A stretch of 64,000 nt of DNA from NCBI RefSeq assembly GCF_024679095.1, contig NW_026112164.1:621074-685073 (forward strand). Reading direction: 5' to 3'. The stretch is from Eriocheir sinensis. Taxonomy: Eukaryota > Arthropoda > Malacostraca > Decapoda > Varunidae. The notes below the pieces were generated by a model, which saw nothing but the letters and a program-made list of their open reading frames with translations, did not search any database and was not told the DNA's origin. Both the position numbers and the translations under genes were made by a program. Shown here one piece after another: positions 28,001 through 43,857 of the stretch. Every line of letters starts with the position of its first letter. Position 1 is the stretch's first letter.

Positions 28001-28325
28001 GTAAATTCGATTTAAAATAAATAAACAAAATACCAATAAAAGAATGTGTATTTGGATAAATATAAATATACAAAATACATATACAAAATAAACATAAAAT
28101 AAGGTAGATTTGTAATAAAATATATGTACAAAATACACATAAAACAATGTAAATTTATATGAAAATATATATACAAATACACATAAAATACCATGAATTT
28201 GTATAAAAATATATATTCAAAATAAATATTAAATAATGTAAAAGCGTATAAAAATATATATACAAAGTACATATAAAATAATGTAAATTCGTATCAATAT
28301 AAATCAACAAAACACCAATAAAATA
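25100..28325 (-). repeat. 45-bp satellite block, T-rich strand on minus
   Basis: Contains the marker variant at 26502 and a decayed version (AAAAGATAATAA) near 27541. Monomer groups from about 26190 to 28000 resemble 38700-40870 and 43862-44900. The longest open stretches are 215 and 202 codons (26548-27195, 27465-28073, minus strand), again pure satellite composition. The block runs directly into a microsatellite. Confidence 0.88.
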
Positions 28326-28978
<653 letters not shown>

Positions 28979-28989
28979 CGTTTACTCAT

Positions 28990-29955
28990 ACAAATTTATA
29001 TTATTTTATTGGTATTTTGTTTATTTATTTTGATACGAATTACATGATTATATGTGTATTTTGTACACATTTTATTATACGTATTTAAATTATTTAATGT
29101 GTATTTTGTTTATATATTTTCATACAAATTTACGTTATTATATGTGTATTTGTATAAATATTTTGATACAAATTTACTTTATTTCATGTATTTTGTATAT
29201 ATATTTCAATTCAAATTTAGCTTATTTTGTATGTATTTTGTATATATTTTCATACAAATTTAATTACTTCTGTGTATTTATGTATATAGTTTTATATAAA
29301 TTTACGTTATTTTATGTGTATTTTGTATATTTATATTTATACAAATACATTCTTTTATTGGTATTTTGTTTATTTATTTTGATACGAATTTACATTATTT
29401 TATGTGTATTTTGTATACATTTTTTTATACGTATTTACTTAATTTTATGTGTATTTTGTATATATATATTTATAGAAATCTACGTTATTTTATGTGTATT
29501 CGTATACATATTTTGAAACAAATTTACATTGCTTCATATGTATTTTGCGTATCTATTTCAATACAAATTTACCTTATTGTAAGTGTTTTTTATATATTTA
29601 TTTTAATACAAATCTTATTTTTTTATGTGTATTTTGGTATATATATTTTTATAAATAAAAAAATGCGTTATTTTACGGGTATTTTGCCTCTTTATTTTCA
29701 TACAAATTTACATTATTTTATTAATATTCTGTGTATTTATTTTGATACGATTTTACATTATTCTATTTGTGTTTTGTATATATTTTTTTTATCCAAATTT
29801 ACGTTATTTTAGGTGTATTTGTTTATGTATTTTCATTCAAATTTACATTATTTTATGTGTATTTTGTATATTTATTTTCATACAAATTTAAAATATTTTT
29901 GTGTATTTTTGTATATTGTTTGATACAAATTTAGGTTATTTTATGTTTTTTTTGA
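28990..29955 (+). repeat. 45-bp satellite block, T-rich strand on plus
   Basis: Opposite-strand relative of 14180-14490 and direct paralogue of 32055-33075 and 45497-46515. It contains an uninterrupted paralogue of the DNA-transposon target (CTTATTG at 29573, followed by TAAGTG). Longest open stretch 154 codons (29052-29516, plus), satellite composition only. Confidence 0.88.
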
Positions 29956-29959
29956 ATAT

Positions 29960-32050
<2,091 letters not shown>

Positions 32051-32054
32051 ACGT

Positions 32055-33075
32055 TTACTCATAGAAATTTATATTATTTTATTGGTATTTTGTTTATTTA
32101 TTTTGATACGAATTACATGATTATATGTGTATTTTGTACACATTTTATTATACGTATTTACATTATTTAATGTGTATTTTGTTTATATATTTTCATACAA
32201 ATTTACGTTATTATATGTGTATTTGTATAAATATTTTGATACAAATTTACTTTATTTCATGTATTTTGTATATATATTTCAATTCAAATTTAGCTTATTT
32301 TGTATGTATTTTGTATATATTTTCATACAAATTTAATTACTTCTGTGCATTTATGTATATAGTTTTATATAAATTTACGTTATTTTATGTGTATTTTGTA
32401 TATTTATATTTATCCAAATACATTCTTTTATTGGTATTTTGTTTATTTATTTTGATACGAATTTACATTATTTTATGTGTATTTTGTATACATTTTTTTA
32501 TACGTATTTACTTAATTTTATATGTATTTTGTATATATATAATTATAGAAATCTACGTTATTTTATGTGTATTCGTATACATATTTTGAAACAAATTTAC
32601 ATTGCTTCATATGTATTTTGCGTATCTATTTCAATACAAATTTACCTTATTGTAAGTGTTTTTTATATATTTATTTTAATACAAATCTTATTTTTTTTAT
32701 GTGTATTTTGGTATATATATTTTTATAAATAAAAAAAATGCGTTATTTTACGGGTATTTTGCCTCTTTATTTTCATACAAATTTACATTATTTTATTAAT
32801 ATTCTGTGTATTTATTTTGATACGATTTTACATTATTCTATTTGTGTTTTGTATATATTTTTTTTTATCCAAATTTACGTTATTTTAGGTGTATTTGTTT
32901 ATGTATTTTCATTCAAATTTACATTATTTTATGTGTATTTTGTATATGTATTTCCATACAAATTTACCTAATTTTATGTGTATTTTGTATATTTATTTTC
33001 ATACAAATTTAAAATATTTTTGTGTATTTTTGTATATTGTTTGATACAAATTTAGGTTATTTTATGTTTTTTTTT
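32055..33075 (+). repeat. 45-bp satellite block, T-rich strand on plus
   Basis: Paralogue of 28990-29955 with another uninterrupted transposon target site (CTTATTG at 32646). It retains one extra monomer near 32940-32985 that the first copy lacks. Confidence 0.88.
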
Positions 33076-33084
33076 AATATCCAT

Positions 33085-34390
33085 TAAATATATATACAAA
33101 ATACATATGAAACTATGTAAATACGTATAAAAATATATATACAAAATACATATCAAATAATGTAAATTCGTGTCAAAATAAATAAAGAAAATATCATGAA
33201 AAGAATGTGTATTTGTATGAAAATAGATAATAGATAATAAATTTGTATAAAATATATATGCAAGATACACATTAAATAATGTAAATATGTATAAAAAAAA
33301 GTATATACAAAAAACAAATAGAATAATGTAAAATCGTATCAAAATAAATACACGGAATATTAATAAAATAATGTAAATTTCTATGAAAATAAAGAAGCAA
33401 AATTCCATTTCTTATAAAAATATATATACCAATACACATAAAATTTTAAAATTTGTATTGAAATAAATATACAAAATGCATATACAATAAGGTAAATTTG
33501 TATTGAAAGAGATATGCAAAAATACGTATAAAACAATGTAAATTTGTTTCAAAATATATATACGAATACAAATAAAAAAACGTAGATTTCTATAAAAATA
33601 TATATATACAAAATACACATAAAATTAAGTAAATACGTATAAAAAAATGTATTCAAAATACATATAAAATAATGTAAATTCGAATTAAAATAAATAAACA
33701 AAATACCAATAAATGAATGTGTATTTGGATAAATATAAATGTACAAAATACACATACAAAATAAACATAAAATAAGGTAGATTTATAGTAAAATATATCT
33801 TCAAAATACACATACAATAATGTAAATTCATATGAAAATATATATACAAATACACATAAAATACCATGAATTTGTATAAAAAATTATATTCAAAATATAA
33901 TTAAATAATGTAAATATGTATAAAAAAATATATACAAAACACAAATAGAATAATGTAAAATCGTATCAAATAAAATGAAAATTAAGATGCAAAATACCTA
34001 TAAAATAACGCATTTTTCTAAAAATATATATACCAAAATACACATAAAATATTAAAACTTGTATTAAAATAAATATACAAAATGCAAAAACAAAATGGTA
34101 AACTTGTATTGAAATAGATATGAAAAATACATATAAAATAATGTAAATTTGTTTCAAAATATATATACGAATACACATAAAATAACGTTGATTTCTTTAA
34201 AAATATATACAAAATAAACATAAAATTAAGTAAATACGTATTAAAAATTTATACAAAATACACATAAAATAATCGTATCAAAATAAATAAACAAAATACC
34301 AATAAAAGAATGTGTATTTGTATAAATATAAATATACAAAATACACATAAAATAACGTAAATTTGTATAAAACTATATACAAAATACACA
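33085..34390 (-). repeat. 45-bp satellite block, T-rich strand on minus
   Basis: Starts at the recurrent switch ATCCATTAAATATATATAC. The marker GATAATAGATAATAA is at 33226. Around 33880-34000 a truncated monomer joins two otherwise separate groups. Confidence 0.87.
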
Positions 34391-34394
34391 GAAC

Positions 34395-35005
34395 AAATAC
34401 ACATTTATTGGTATTTTGTTTATTTATTTTGTTTCGAATTTATATTATTTTATGAGTATTTTGTTTACATTTTTATACGTATTTACAATTTTATGTGTAT
34501 ATTTTATAGAAATATTTATGTGTATTCGTATATATATTTTGAAAGAAATTTACAATTTTTATATGTATTTTGCATATCTCTTTCAAAAGTTTATTTTATT
34601 GTATGATTTATATTTATTTCAAATTTAAATATTTATGTGTATTTTGGTATATATATTTTATAAGAAATGCGCTATTTGATAATTTTGCATCTTTATTATA
34701 CAAATTTACATTATTTTATTAATATTTGTATTTATTTTGATACGATTTTACATTATTCTATTTGTTTTTTGTATATATATATATTTTTTTTTATACATAT
34801 TTACATTATTTAATGTGTATCTTGCATATATATTACATACAAATTAATTATCTATTATTCTATGTGTATTTTTGTATATGTATTTTAAAAAAAAATATGC
34901 TTTATCTTATGGGTATTTTGCATCTTTATTTTCATACAAATTTAAATTATTTTATTGATATTCTGTGTACCTATTTTCTTACGATTTTACATTATTCTAT
35001 GTATA
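34395..35005 (+). repeat. Degenerate satellite block, T-rich strand on plus
   Basis: The most decayed satellite block in the window. Many monomers are shortened (for example GTGTATATTTTATAGAAATA near 34494), so spacing is irregular and open stretches are short. It suggests an older or less homogenised piece. Confidence 0.8.
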
Positions 35006-35009
35006 ATAA

Positions 35010-36860
35010 AAATAAATTCAGAATACACAAAAATAGATATGCAAAATACATATAAACAATGTAAATTTGTTTCAAAATATATATACGAATACACATGAAA
35101 TAAGGTAGATTTCTATAAAAATATATATACAAAATACACATAAAATTAAGTAAATACGAATAAAAAATGTATACAAAATACACATAAAATAATGTAAATT
35201 AGTATCAAAATAAATAAACAAAATACCAATAAAAGAATGTGTATTTGTATAAATATATATATACAAAATACACATTAAATAATATAAATTTGTTTAAAAC
35301 TATACAAAGTACACATGAAATGATGTAAATTCGTATAAAAATATATATACAAAATACACATTAAATAATGTAAATTCGTCAAAATAAATAAACAAAATAT
35401 AATAAAAGAATGTGTATTTGTATGAAAATAGATATACAAAATACACATAAAATCACCTAAATTTGTATCAAACTATATACAAAAATACACAAAAATATTT
35501 TAAATTTGTATGGAAATAAATATACAAAATACACATAAAATTAGGTAAATTTGTATTGAAATACATACACAAAATACACATAAAATAATGTAAATTTGAA
35601 TGAAAATACATAAACAAATACACTTGAAATAACGTAAATTTGTATAAAAAAATGTACAAAACACAAATAGAATAATGTAAAATCGTATCAAAATAAATAC
35701 ACAGAATATTAATAAAATAATGTAAATTTGTATGAAAATAAAGAAGCAAAATACCCATAAAATAACGCATTTTTTTATTTATAAAAATATATATACCAAA
35801 ATACACATCAAAAAATTAAATTTGTATTAAAATAAATATACAAAAAACACATACAATAAGGTAAATTTGTATTGAAATAGATATGCAAAATACATATAAA
35901 ACAATGTAAATTTGTTTCAAAATATATATACGAATACACATAAAATAACGTAGATTTCTATAAAAATATATATACAAAATACACATAAAATGAAGTAAAT
36001 ACGTATAAAAAAATGTATACAAAATACACATAAAATAATGTAAATTCGTATCAAAATAAATAAACAAAATAATTAAAAGAATGTGTATTTGTATAAAGAT
36101 AAATATACAAAATACACATAAAATAACGTAAATTTATATAAAACTATATACAAAAATACATAGAAGTAATTAAATAGATATACAAAATACAGATAAAATA
36201 AGCTAAATTTGAATTGAAATGTATATACAAAATACATAAAATAATGTAAATTTGTATCAAAATATTTATAAAAATACATATAATAACGTAAATTTGTTTA
36301 AAAATATATAAACAAAATACACATTAAGTAATGTAAATACGTATAAAAATATGTACAAAATACACATATAATCATTTAATTCGTATCAAACTAAATAAAC
36401 AAAATATCAATAAAATAATGTAAATTTGAATGAGAAAACATATACAAATACATATAAAATAACGCTAATTTCTTTAAAAATATTTGTCCAAAAATGAGCG
36501 TAAAATAAAGTAACTATGGATAAAAATATATATACAAAACACACACTAAATAATGTAAATGCGTACATAAAATAACCTAAATTTGTATAAAACTATATAC
36601 AAAAATACACAAAAATAATTTAAATTTGTATGAAAAGAAATATAGAAAATACACATAAAATTAGGTTAATTTGTATTGAAATACATATACAAAATACACA
36701 AAAAATAATGTAAATTTGAAAGAAAATATATAAACAAATACACATATAATAACGTAAATTTGTATGAAATATATATACAAAATACACATTAAATAATGTA
36801 AATATGTTTAAAAAAATATATACAAAACACAAATAGAATAATGTAAAATCGTATCAAAAT
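35010..36860 (-). repeat. 45-bp satellite block, T-rich strand on minus
   Basis: Contains a group (35810-36860) that reappears in the same orientation at 63060-64000. The block ends at the join ATCAAAATTTTCGTTATAAT (about 36852-36871). Confidence 0.88.
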
Positions 36861-36864
36861 TTTC

Positions 36865-37680
36865 GTTATAATATGTATTTTTATAAATATTTTTATACAA
36901 ATCTACATTATTTTATGTATTTTGTATATACATTTCAATTCAAATTTAATTTATTTTATCTGTATTTTGTATATCTATTTTCATACGAATTTAATTACTT
37001 GTATTTTGTATAGTTTTATACAAATTTACGTTATTTTATGTGTATTTTGTATATTTATATTTATACAAATACACATTCTTTTATTGGTATTTTGTTTATT
37101 TATTTTGATACGAATTTACATTATTTTATGTGTATTTTGTATACATTTTCTTATACGTATTTACTTCATTTTATGTGTATTTTGTATATATATTTTTATA
37201 CAAATCTACGTTATTTTATGTGTATTCGTATATATATTTTGAAACAAATTTACATTGTTTTATATGTATTTTGCATATCTATTTCAATACAGATTTACAT
37301 TATTGTATGTGTATTTTGTATATTTATTTTAATACAAATTAATTTTTTCATGTGTATTTTGGTATATATATTTTTATAAAAAATGCGTTATTTAATGGGT
37401 ATTTTGCATCTTTATTTTCATACAAATTTACTTTGTTTTATTAATATTCTGTGTATTTATTTTGATACGATTTTACATTATTCTATTTGTGTTTTGTATA
37501 TATTTTTTTATACATATTTACATTATTTAATGTGTATTTTGTATATTTTAAAACAAATTTACGTTATTTTATGCTCATCTGTTAAAATATTTTGATACAA
37601 ATTTACATTATTTTATGTATTTTGTATATATATTTCAATACAAATTTAGTTTATTATATGAATATTTTGTCTATCTATTT
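36865..37680 (+). repeat. 45-bp satellite block, T-rich strand on plus
   Basis: Near-identical inverted copy of 62745-63550, sharing a shortened monomer (GTATATTTTAAAACAAATTT) and the unusual GCTCATCTGTTAAAATATTT (GCGCATCTG in the other copy). It ends at TTTTCATTTGTATCAAAATA. Confidence 0.88.
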
Positions 37681-37685
37681 TCATT

Positions 37686-40600
37686 TGTATCAAAATAAAT
37701 AAACAAAATAGCAATAAAATAATGTAAATTTGTATGAGAAAACATATACAAATGCACATAAAATAAAGTAAATTTGCAAATTTGTATTGAAATAGATATG
37801 CAAAATACATATAAAACAATGTAAATTTGTTTCAAAATATATATATACGAATACACATAAAATAACGTAGATTTCTATAAAAATATGTACAAAATACATA
37901 AAATGAAGTAAATACGTATAAAAAAATGAATACAAAAAATACATAAAAATCGTATCAAAATAAATAAACAAAATACCAGTAAAAGAATGTGTATTTGTAA
38001 AATATAAATATACAAAATACACATAAAATATCGTAAATTTGTATAAAACTATATACAAAAATACACAGAAGTAATTAAATTTGTATGAAAATATATATAC
38101 AAAATACAGCTAAATTAAGCTAAATTTGAATTGAAATGTACATACAAAATACATAAAATAATGTAAATCTGTATCAAAATATTTATTCAAATACATATAA
38201 TAACGTAGATTTGTTTAAAAATATATAAACAAAATACACATTAAGTAATGTAAATACGTGTAAAAAATATGTACAAAATACACATATAATCATGTAATTC
38301 GTATCAAAATAAATAAACAAAATAGCAATAAAAAAAGGGAAATTTGTATGAGAAAACATATAAAAATAACGCAAATTTCTATGAAAATATATGTACAAAA
38401 ATGCACATAAAATAAAGTAAATTTGCAAAAAAATATATATACAAAACACACACTAAATAATGTAAATGCGTACATAAAATAACCTAAATTTGTATAAAAC
38501 AATATACAAAAATACACAAAAATAATTTAAATTTGTTTGAAAAGAAATATACAAAATACACATAAAATTAGGTAAATTTGTATTGAAATACATATACAAA
38601 ATACACATCAAATAATGTAAATTTGAATGAAAATATATAAACAAATACACTTAAAATAACGTAAATTTGTATAAAATATATATGCAAGATACACATTAAA
38701 TAATGTAAATGTGTATAAAAAATATACAAAAAACAAATAGAATAATGTAAAATCGTATCAAAATAAATACACAGAATATCAATACCATAATGTAAATTTG
38801 TATGAAAATAAAGATACAAAATTCCCAAAATTCATAGCAATTTTTATAAAAATATATATACCAAAATACACATAAAATATTTAAATTTGTATTGAAATAA
38901 ATATACAAAATGCATATACAGTAAGGTAAATTTGTATTGAAAGAGATATTCAAAATTACATATAAAACAATGTAAATTTGTTTCAAAATATATATACGAA
39001 TACACATAAAATAAAGGAGATTTCTATAGAAATATATATACAAAATACATATGAAATTATGTAAATACGTATAAAAATATATATACAAAATACATATCAA
39101 ATAATGTAAATTCGTGTCAAAATAAATAAACAAAATATCATGAAAAGAAGTTGTATTTGTATGAAAATAGATAATAGATAATAAATTTGTATAAAATATA
39201 TATGCAAGATACACATTAAATAATGTAAATATGTATAAAAAAGTATATACAAAAAACAAATAGAATAATGTAACATCGTATCAAAATAAATACACCGAAT
39301 ATTAATCAAATAATGTAAATTTGTATGAAAATAAAGATGCAAAATTCTACAAAATAGCGCATTTCTTATTAAAATATATATACCAAAATACACATAAAAT
39401 ATTTAAATTTGCATTGAAATAAATATACAAAATGCACATACAATAAGGTAAATTTGTATTGAAAGAGATATGCAAAAATACATATAAAACAATGTAAATT
39501 TGTTTCAAAATATATATACGAATACAAATAAAAAAACGTAGATTTCTATAAAAATATATATACAAAATACACATAAAATTAAGTAAATACGTATAAAAAA
39601 ATGTATACAAAATACACATAAAATAATGTATTTTCGAATTAAAATAAATGTAAATTTGAATGAAAATATAAAAACAAATACACTTAAAATAACGTAAATT
39701 TGTATAAAATATATAAGCAAGATACACATTAAATAATGTAAATGTGTATAAAAAATTATATACAAAAAACAAATAGAATAATGTAAAATCGTATCAAAAT
39801 AAATACACAGAATATCAATAAAATAATGTAAATTTGTATGAAAATAAAGATGCAAAATTCTAAAATTATCGCATTTTTATTAAAATATATATACCAAAAT
39901 ACACATAAAATATTAAAATTTGTATTGAAATAAATATACAAAATGCATATACAGTAAGGTAAATTTGTATTAAAAGAGATATTCAAAAATACATATAAAA
40001 CAATGTAAATTTGTTTCAAAATATATATACGAATACACATAAAATAAAGTAGATTTCTATAGAAATATATATACAAAATACATATGAAATTATGTAAATA
40101 CGTATAAAAATATATATACAAAATACATATCAAATAATGTAAATTCGTGTCAAAATAAATAAACAAAATATCATGAAAAGAATGTGTATTTGTATAAAAA
40201 TAGATAATAGATAATAAATTTGTATAAAATACATATGCAAGATACTCATTAAATAATGTAAATATGTATAAAAAAGTATATACAAAAAACAAATACAATA
40301 ATGTAAATTCGTATCAAAATAAATACACCGAATATTAATAAAATAATGTAAATTTGTATGAAAATAAAGATGCAAAACTCCCATAAAATAGCGCATTTCT
40401 TATAAAAATATATATACCAAAATACACATAAAATATTTAAATTTGTATTGAAATAAATATACAAAATGCACATACAATAAGGTAAATTTGTATTGAAAGA
40501 GATATGCAAAAATACATATAAAACAATGTAAATTTGTTTCAAAATATATATACGAATACAAATAAAAAAACGTAGATTTCTAAAAAAATATATATACAAA

Positions 40601-40872
40601 ATACACATAAAATTAAGTAAATACGTATAAAAAAATGTATTCAAAATACACATAAAACAATGTAATTTCGAATTAAAATAAATGTAAATTTGAATGAAAA
40701 TATAAAAACAAATACACTTAAAATAACGTAAATTTGTATAAAATATATATGCAAGATACACATTAAATAATGTAAATGTGTATAAAAAAATATATACAAA
40801 AAACAAATAGAATAATGTAAAATCGTATCAAAATAAATACACAGAATATCAATAAAATAATGTAAATTTGTA
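37686..40872 (-). repeat. 45-bp satellite block, T-rich strand on minus
   Basis: Composed of roughly 1-kb groups repeated in tandem (for example 38696-39259 resembles 39756-40298). The marker variant is at 39170 and 40203. It is interrupted at 40873 by the retrotransposon and resumes at 43858 within the same monomer (TTTGTAT then GAAAATAAAGATGC). Longest open stretch 187 codons, satellite composition only. Confidence 0.9.
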
Positions 40873-40873
40873 T
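40869..40873. repeat. Probable target site duplication, copy at the 3' end
   Basis: TGTAT, matched by 43858-43862 at the other end. Uninterrupted paralogues such as 39835-39840 read TTTGTATGAAAATAAAG through this point. Confidence 0.6.
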
Positions 40874-40885
40874 TTTTTTTTTTTT
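40873..40885 (-). other. Poly(A) tail of the retrotransposon
   Basis: Thirteen consecutive T on the top strand are the A tail on the element strand and directly abut the satellite. Confidence 0.9.
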
Positions 40886-40994
40886 ACAGCAAAGGAGACA
40901 GTTCAAGGGCACACAAAAAGCAAACATTAATAAAAAAAAAAGCCCGCTACTCACTGCTCCTAAAAAGAATCCAAAGAGGTGGCCGAAAGATAGA
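40886..40994 (-). other. 3' UTR of the retrotransposon
   Basis: Non-coding sequence between the TGA at 40995 and the tail. It contains a run of ten T on the element strand (top-strand A at 40932-40941) just after GAGTAGCGGGC, likely part of the 3' region recognised during reverse transcription; that role is inferred. Confidence 0.7.
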
Positions 40995-41707
40995 TCAGTT
41001 TCGGGAGGAGAGGTGTCCTGATACCCTCCTCTTGAAAGAGTTTAAGTCGTAGGCAGGAGGAAATACAGATGAAGGAAGATTGTTCCAGAGTTTACCAGCG
41101 TGAGGGATGAAAGAGTGAAGATGCTGGTTAACTCTTGCATAAGGGGTTTGGACAGTATAGGGATGAGCATGAGTAGAAAGTCGAGTGCAGCGGGGCCGCG
41201 GGAGGGGGGGAGGCATGCAGTTAGCAAGTTCAGAAGAGCAGTCAGCGTGGAAATATCGATAGAAGATAGAAAGAGAGGCAACATTGCGGCGGAATTTAAG
41301 AGGTAGAAGACTATCAGTATGAGGAGGAGAGCTGATGAGACGAAGAGCCTTAGCCTCCACTCTGTCCAGAAGAGCTGTGTGAGGGAGCCCCCACACATGA
41401 GATGCATACTCCATACGAGGGCGGACAAGGCCCTGTATATGGACAGCAACTGTGCAGGGGAGAAGAACTGGCGGAGACGGTACAAAACGCCCAGCCTCGA
41501 GGAAGCTGATTTAGTAAGAGATGAGATATGAAGTTTCCAGTTGAGATTTTGAGTTAAGGATAGACTGAGAATGTTTAGTGTTGAGGAAGGTGATAGCTGG
41601 GTGTTGTCAAAGAATAGGGATAGTTGTTTGGAAGATTGTGTCGAGTGGATAGGTGGAGAAACTGTGTTTTTGAGGCGTTGAAGGACACCAGGTTCTTCTT
41701 GCCCCAA
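40995..41707 (-). pseudogene. ORF2 3' part: thumb and C-terminal domain, frameshifted
   Basis: One frame (41707-41042) carries, after about 28 out-of-frame residues, the thumb-like segment with LNWKLHISSLTKSASSRLG. Near 41414 the homologous reading continues in another frame (41414-40995, 139 codons) with HVWGLPHTALLDRVEAKALR and a Ser/Pro/Arg-rich stretch ending SSRN. This last part follows the reverse transcriptase in BS-like elements and has no known catalytic motif. No RNase H domain was recognised. The TGA at 40995-40997 is the natural end. Confidence 0.85.
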
Positions 41708-42540
41708 TCGGAAATAATAGTAAGGTCTGAGGCTAAGCGTTCTGCAGTCTCCAGCCTTGAGTCGTTAAGTTCCTGAAGGGTGGGTCTTCTATTAAAAGAA
41801 GTTGAATAATGCAGAGTGGAATCATCGGCGTAGGAATGGATAGGACAGTTCGTTTTGGAAAGAAGATCATCAATGAACAACAGAAAAGAGTGGGAGATAG
41901 GACAGAACTGTGGGACACCACTGTTAATAGATTTAGGAGAAGAACAGTGACCGTCTACCACGGCAGAAATAGAACGGTCAGAAAGGAAACTGGAGATAAA
42001 GGTACAGAGAGAAGGATAGAAACCGTAGGAGGGTAGTTTTGAAAGCAAAGATTTGTGCCAGACCCTATCAAAAGCTTTTGATATGTCCAGCGCAATAGCA
42101 AAAGTTTCACCGAAACGGCTAAGAGAGGATGACCAAGAGTCAGTTAAGAAGTTAGAGATCACCAGTAGAACGCCCTTGCGGAACCCATACTGGCGATCAG
42201 ATAGAAGTTCAGAAGTTGAAAGGTTCTTTTGAATCTTCAGGTTAATGATTGATTAAAAAGATTTATATATACAATAAAGTAAAGCAATAGGACGGTATTT
42301 TGAGTGATTTGAGCGGTCACCCTTCTTAGGTACAGGCTGTATGAAGGCATACTTCCAGCAAGAAGGAAAGGTAGATGTTGACAGGCAGAGGCGAAAGAGT
42401 TTGACCAGGCAGGGTGACAGCACGGAGGCACAGTTTTTAAGGACAATAGGAGGCACTCCATCAGGTCCATAAGCCTTCTGAGGATTGAGGCCAGAGAGGG
42501 CATAGAAAACATCATTTTGAAGAATCTTTATAACAGGCAT
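41575..42540 (-). pseudogene. ORF2 reverse transcriptase domain, broken
   Basis: Copies RNA into DNA at the target site. The N-terminal part (42540-42253, 95 codons) has AYGPDGVPPIVLKN and KKGDRSNHSKYRPIALL, the finger motifs of non-LTR enzymes. A TAA at 42253 and paired indels follow near 42180. The next stretch, in the same frame (42162-41575), carries motif A (D26 in ALDISKAFD, where D32 is also conserved), motif B start SGVPQ (residues 81-85), catalytic YADD (111-114, codons near 41832-41821) and GKKNLVSFNASKTQFL. A short out-of-frame patch lies immediately after SGVPQ. The catalytic aspartates are intact, but the frame is not. Confidence 0.92.
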
Positions 42541-43106
42541 AAAGGAGTCAGAGGGGGATGAGTAGGAGGAATATGCCCAGAATCGTCCAGAGTGGAGTTT
42601 TTAGAAAAGTTTGAGAGAAGAGTTCAGCCTTAGAGATAGATGAGACGGCAGTGTTGCTGTCAGGACTGAGGAGTGGAGGGAAAGATGAAGAAGTGAAGTT
42701 GGAGAAGATGTTTTGGCTAGATGCCAGAAGTCACGGGAAGAGTTAGAGAAAGCAAGGTTTTGACATTTTCTATTAATGAAAGAATTTTGGTTAGTCGGAG
42801 AATAGATTTGGCACGATTTCGGGCAGAAATGTAAAGTTCATAATTAGCATTAGTTTGAAGGCTCTGGTACCTTTTGTGAGCTACCTCTATCATTGACAGC
42901 ACGAGAACAAGCGTGATTAAACCAAGGCTTTTTGCGTGAGGAGTAGAGAAAGAACGAGGAATGTATGCCTCATTCCAGAGACAATCACTCTGTGATGCGC
43001 TGAGCACACACAGAGGGTCTCTATCCTGGAAGCAATAATCATTCCACGGGAATGGAAAAGTACATCTCAGGTCGTCCCACCGAGCTGAAGCAAATGCCAG
43101 AAGCAT
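42541..43106 (-). pseudogene. ORF2 linker between endonuclease and RT, frameshifted
   Basis: The frame changes from the endonuclease at about 43090 (the codons for FWH run into FASARWDDL in the new frame). Recognisable pieces are PFPWNDYCF, EVAHKRYQSLQT-like and YISARNRAKS. Further shifts follow around 42940-43000 and 42590, after which the reading passes into the RT at PSDSFMPVI. Confidence 0.8.
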
Positions 43107-43857
43107 CGCCTCTTCGGTGGGTCCAGAGGGTGTACAGGAGCGATAGGACAGGATGCAGAAATAAGATTGTGATCGGAGGAGCCCAACGGAGAGAACAGTT
43201 TGACAGAATAAGCAGAAGGGTTTGAGGTAAGGAAGAGGTCTAGAATGTTGGGCCGATCTCCAAGACGGTCGGGAATACGTGTAGGGTGCTGGACCAACTG
43301 CTCTAGGTCGTTGAGGATAGCAAAGTTGTAGGCTTGTTCACCAGGATGGTCAGTGAAAGAGGATGAAAGCCAAAGCTGGTGGTGAACATTGAAATCTCCT
43401 AAGATGGAGATTTCAGCGAAGGGAGAGTGGGTCAAGATGTGCTCCACTTTAGAATTCAAATAGTCAAAGAATTTTACATAGTTGGTAGAGTTAGGTGAGA
43501 GATAAACAGCACAGATGTATTTAGTAATAGAATGACAGTGAAGTCTTAACCAGATGGTGGAAAATTCAGAAGAGTCAAAGTCGTGGGCACGAGAGCAAGT
43601 GATGTCGTTGCGCACGTAGGCGCAACATCCAGCTTTGGATTGAAATTTAGGATAGAGATAGTAGGAGGGAACAGAATAGAGATTGCTGTCAGTAGCCTCA
43701 GAAACCTGTGTTTCGGTAAGGAAGAGAAGGTGAGGTTTAGAGGAGGAGAGATGATGTTCCACAGAATGAAAATTAGAGCGAAGACCGCGAATGTTGCAGA
43801 AATTGAGAAGAAAGAGGTTCGAGGAGTTATCAAGACACCTCTCGGGTCGGCAGCATA
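43067..43857 (-). pseudogene. ORF2 endonuclease domain (EEP/APE type)
   Basis: Nicks the target DNA to prime reverse transcription. A single open frame of about 260 codons carries the family motifs in order: NIRGL near its start, FLTET (metal-binding Glu), a CAVYLSPNS strand, [10 protein letters not shown] and SSDHN near the end. Counting from the upstream satellite ATG at 43930 these are residues 46-50, 70-74, 140-148, 178-187 and 251-255. The domain itself is intact, the best-preserved part of the element. It ends prematurely at 43067 after a one-base shift. The real 5' start of ORF2 is missing. Confidence 0.92.

Larger units (their letters stand above)
40873..43857 (-). mobile_element. 5'-truncated non-LTR retrotransposon (BS-like)
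   Basis: A 2.98-kb insertion of normal composition. Read on the minus strand it has, in order, an apurinic-type endonuclease domain, a linker, a reverse transcriptase, a C-terminal domain, a ~110-base 3' UTR and a 13-nt poly(A) tail. TGTAT flanks both ends (40869-40873 and 43858-43862), a probable short target duplication that overlaps the tail by one base. There are no LTRs. The 5' end starts just before the endonuclease, so ORF1 and the 5' UTR are missing, as is common when reverse transcription stops early. Several frameshifts and at least one in-frame stop show that it is inactive. The domain order fits Jockey/CR1-group elements annotated in crustaceans as transposon BS-like; the exact clade was not tested. 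Confidence 0.93.

Noticed and set aside
40995..41707. RNase H domain after the reverse transcriptase
   Set aside because: No D-E-D-D pattern could be followed in either frame; the region fits the C-terminal domain of BS-like elements instead.
41100..42036. Plus-strand open frames within the retrotransposon (41100-41306, 41319-41531, 41809-42036)
   Set aside because: Opposite strand of reverse transcriptase coding sequence; no independent motif.
40873..43857. LTR retrotransposon or endogenous retrovirus
   Set aside because: No long terminal repeats, protease, integrase or envelope. Endonuclease-before-RT order, a poly(A) tail and 5' truncation indicate a non-LTR element.
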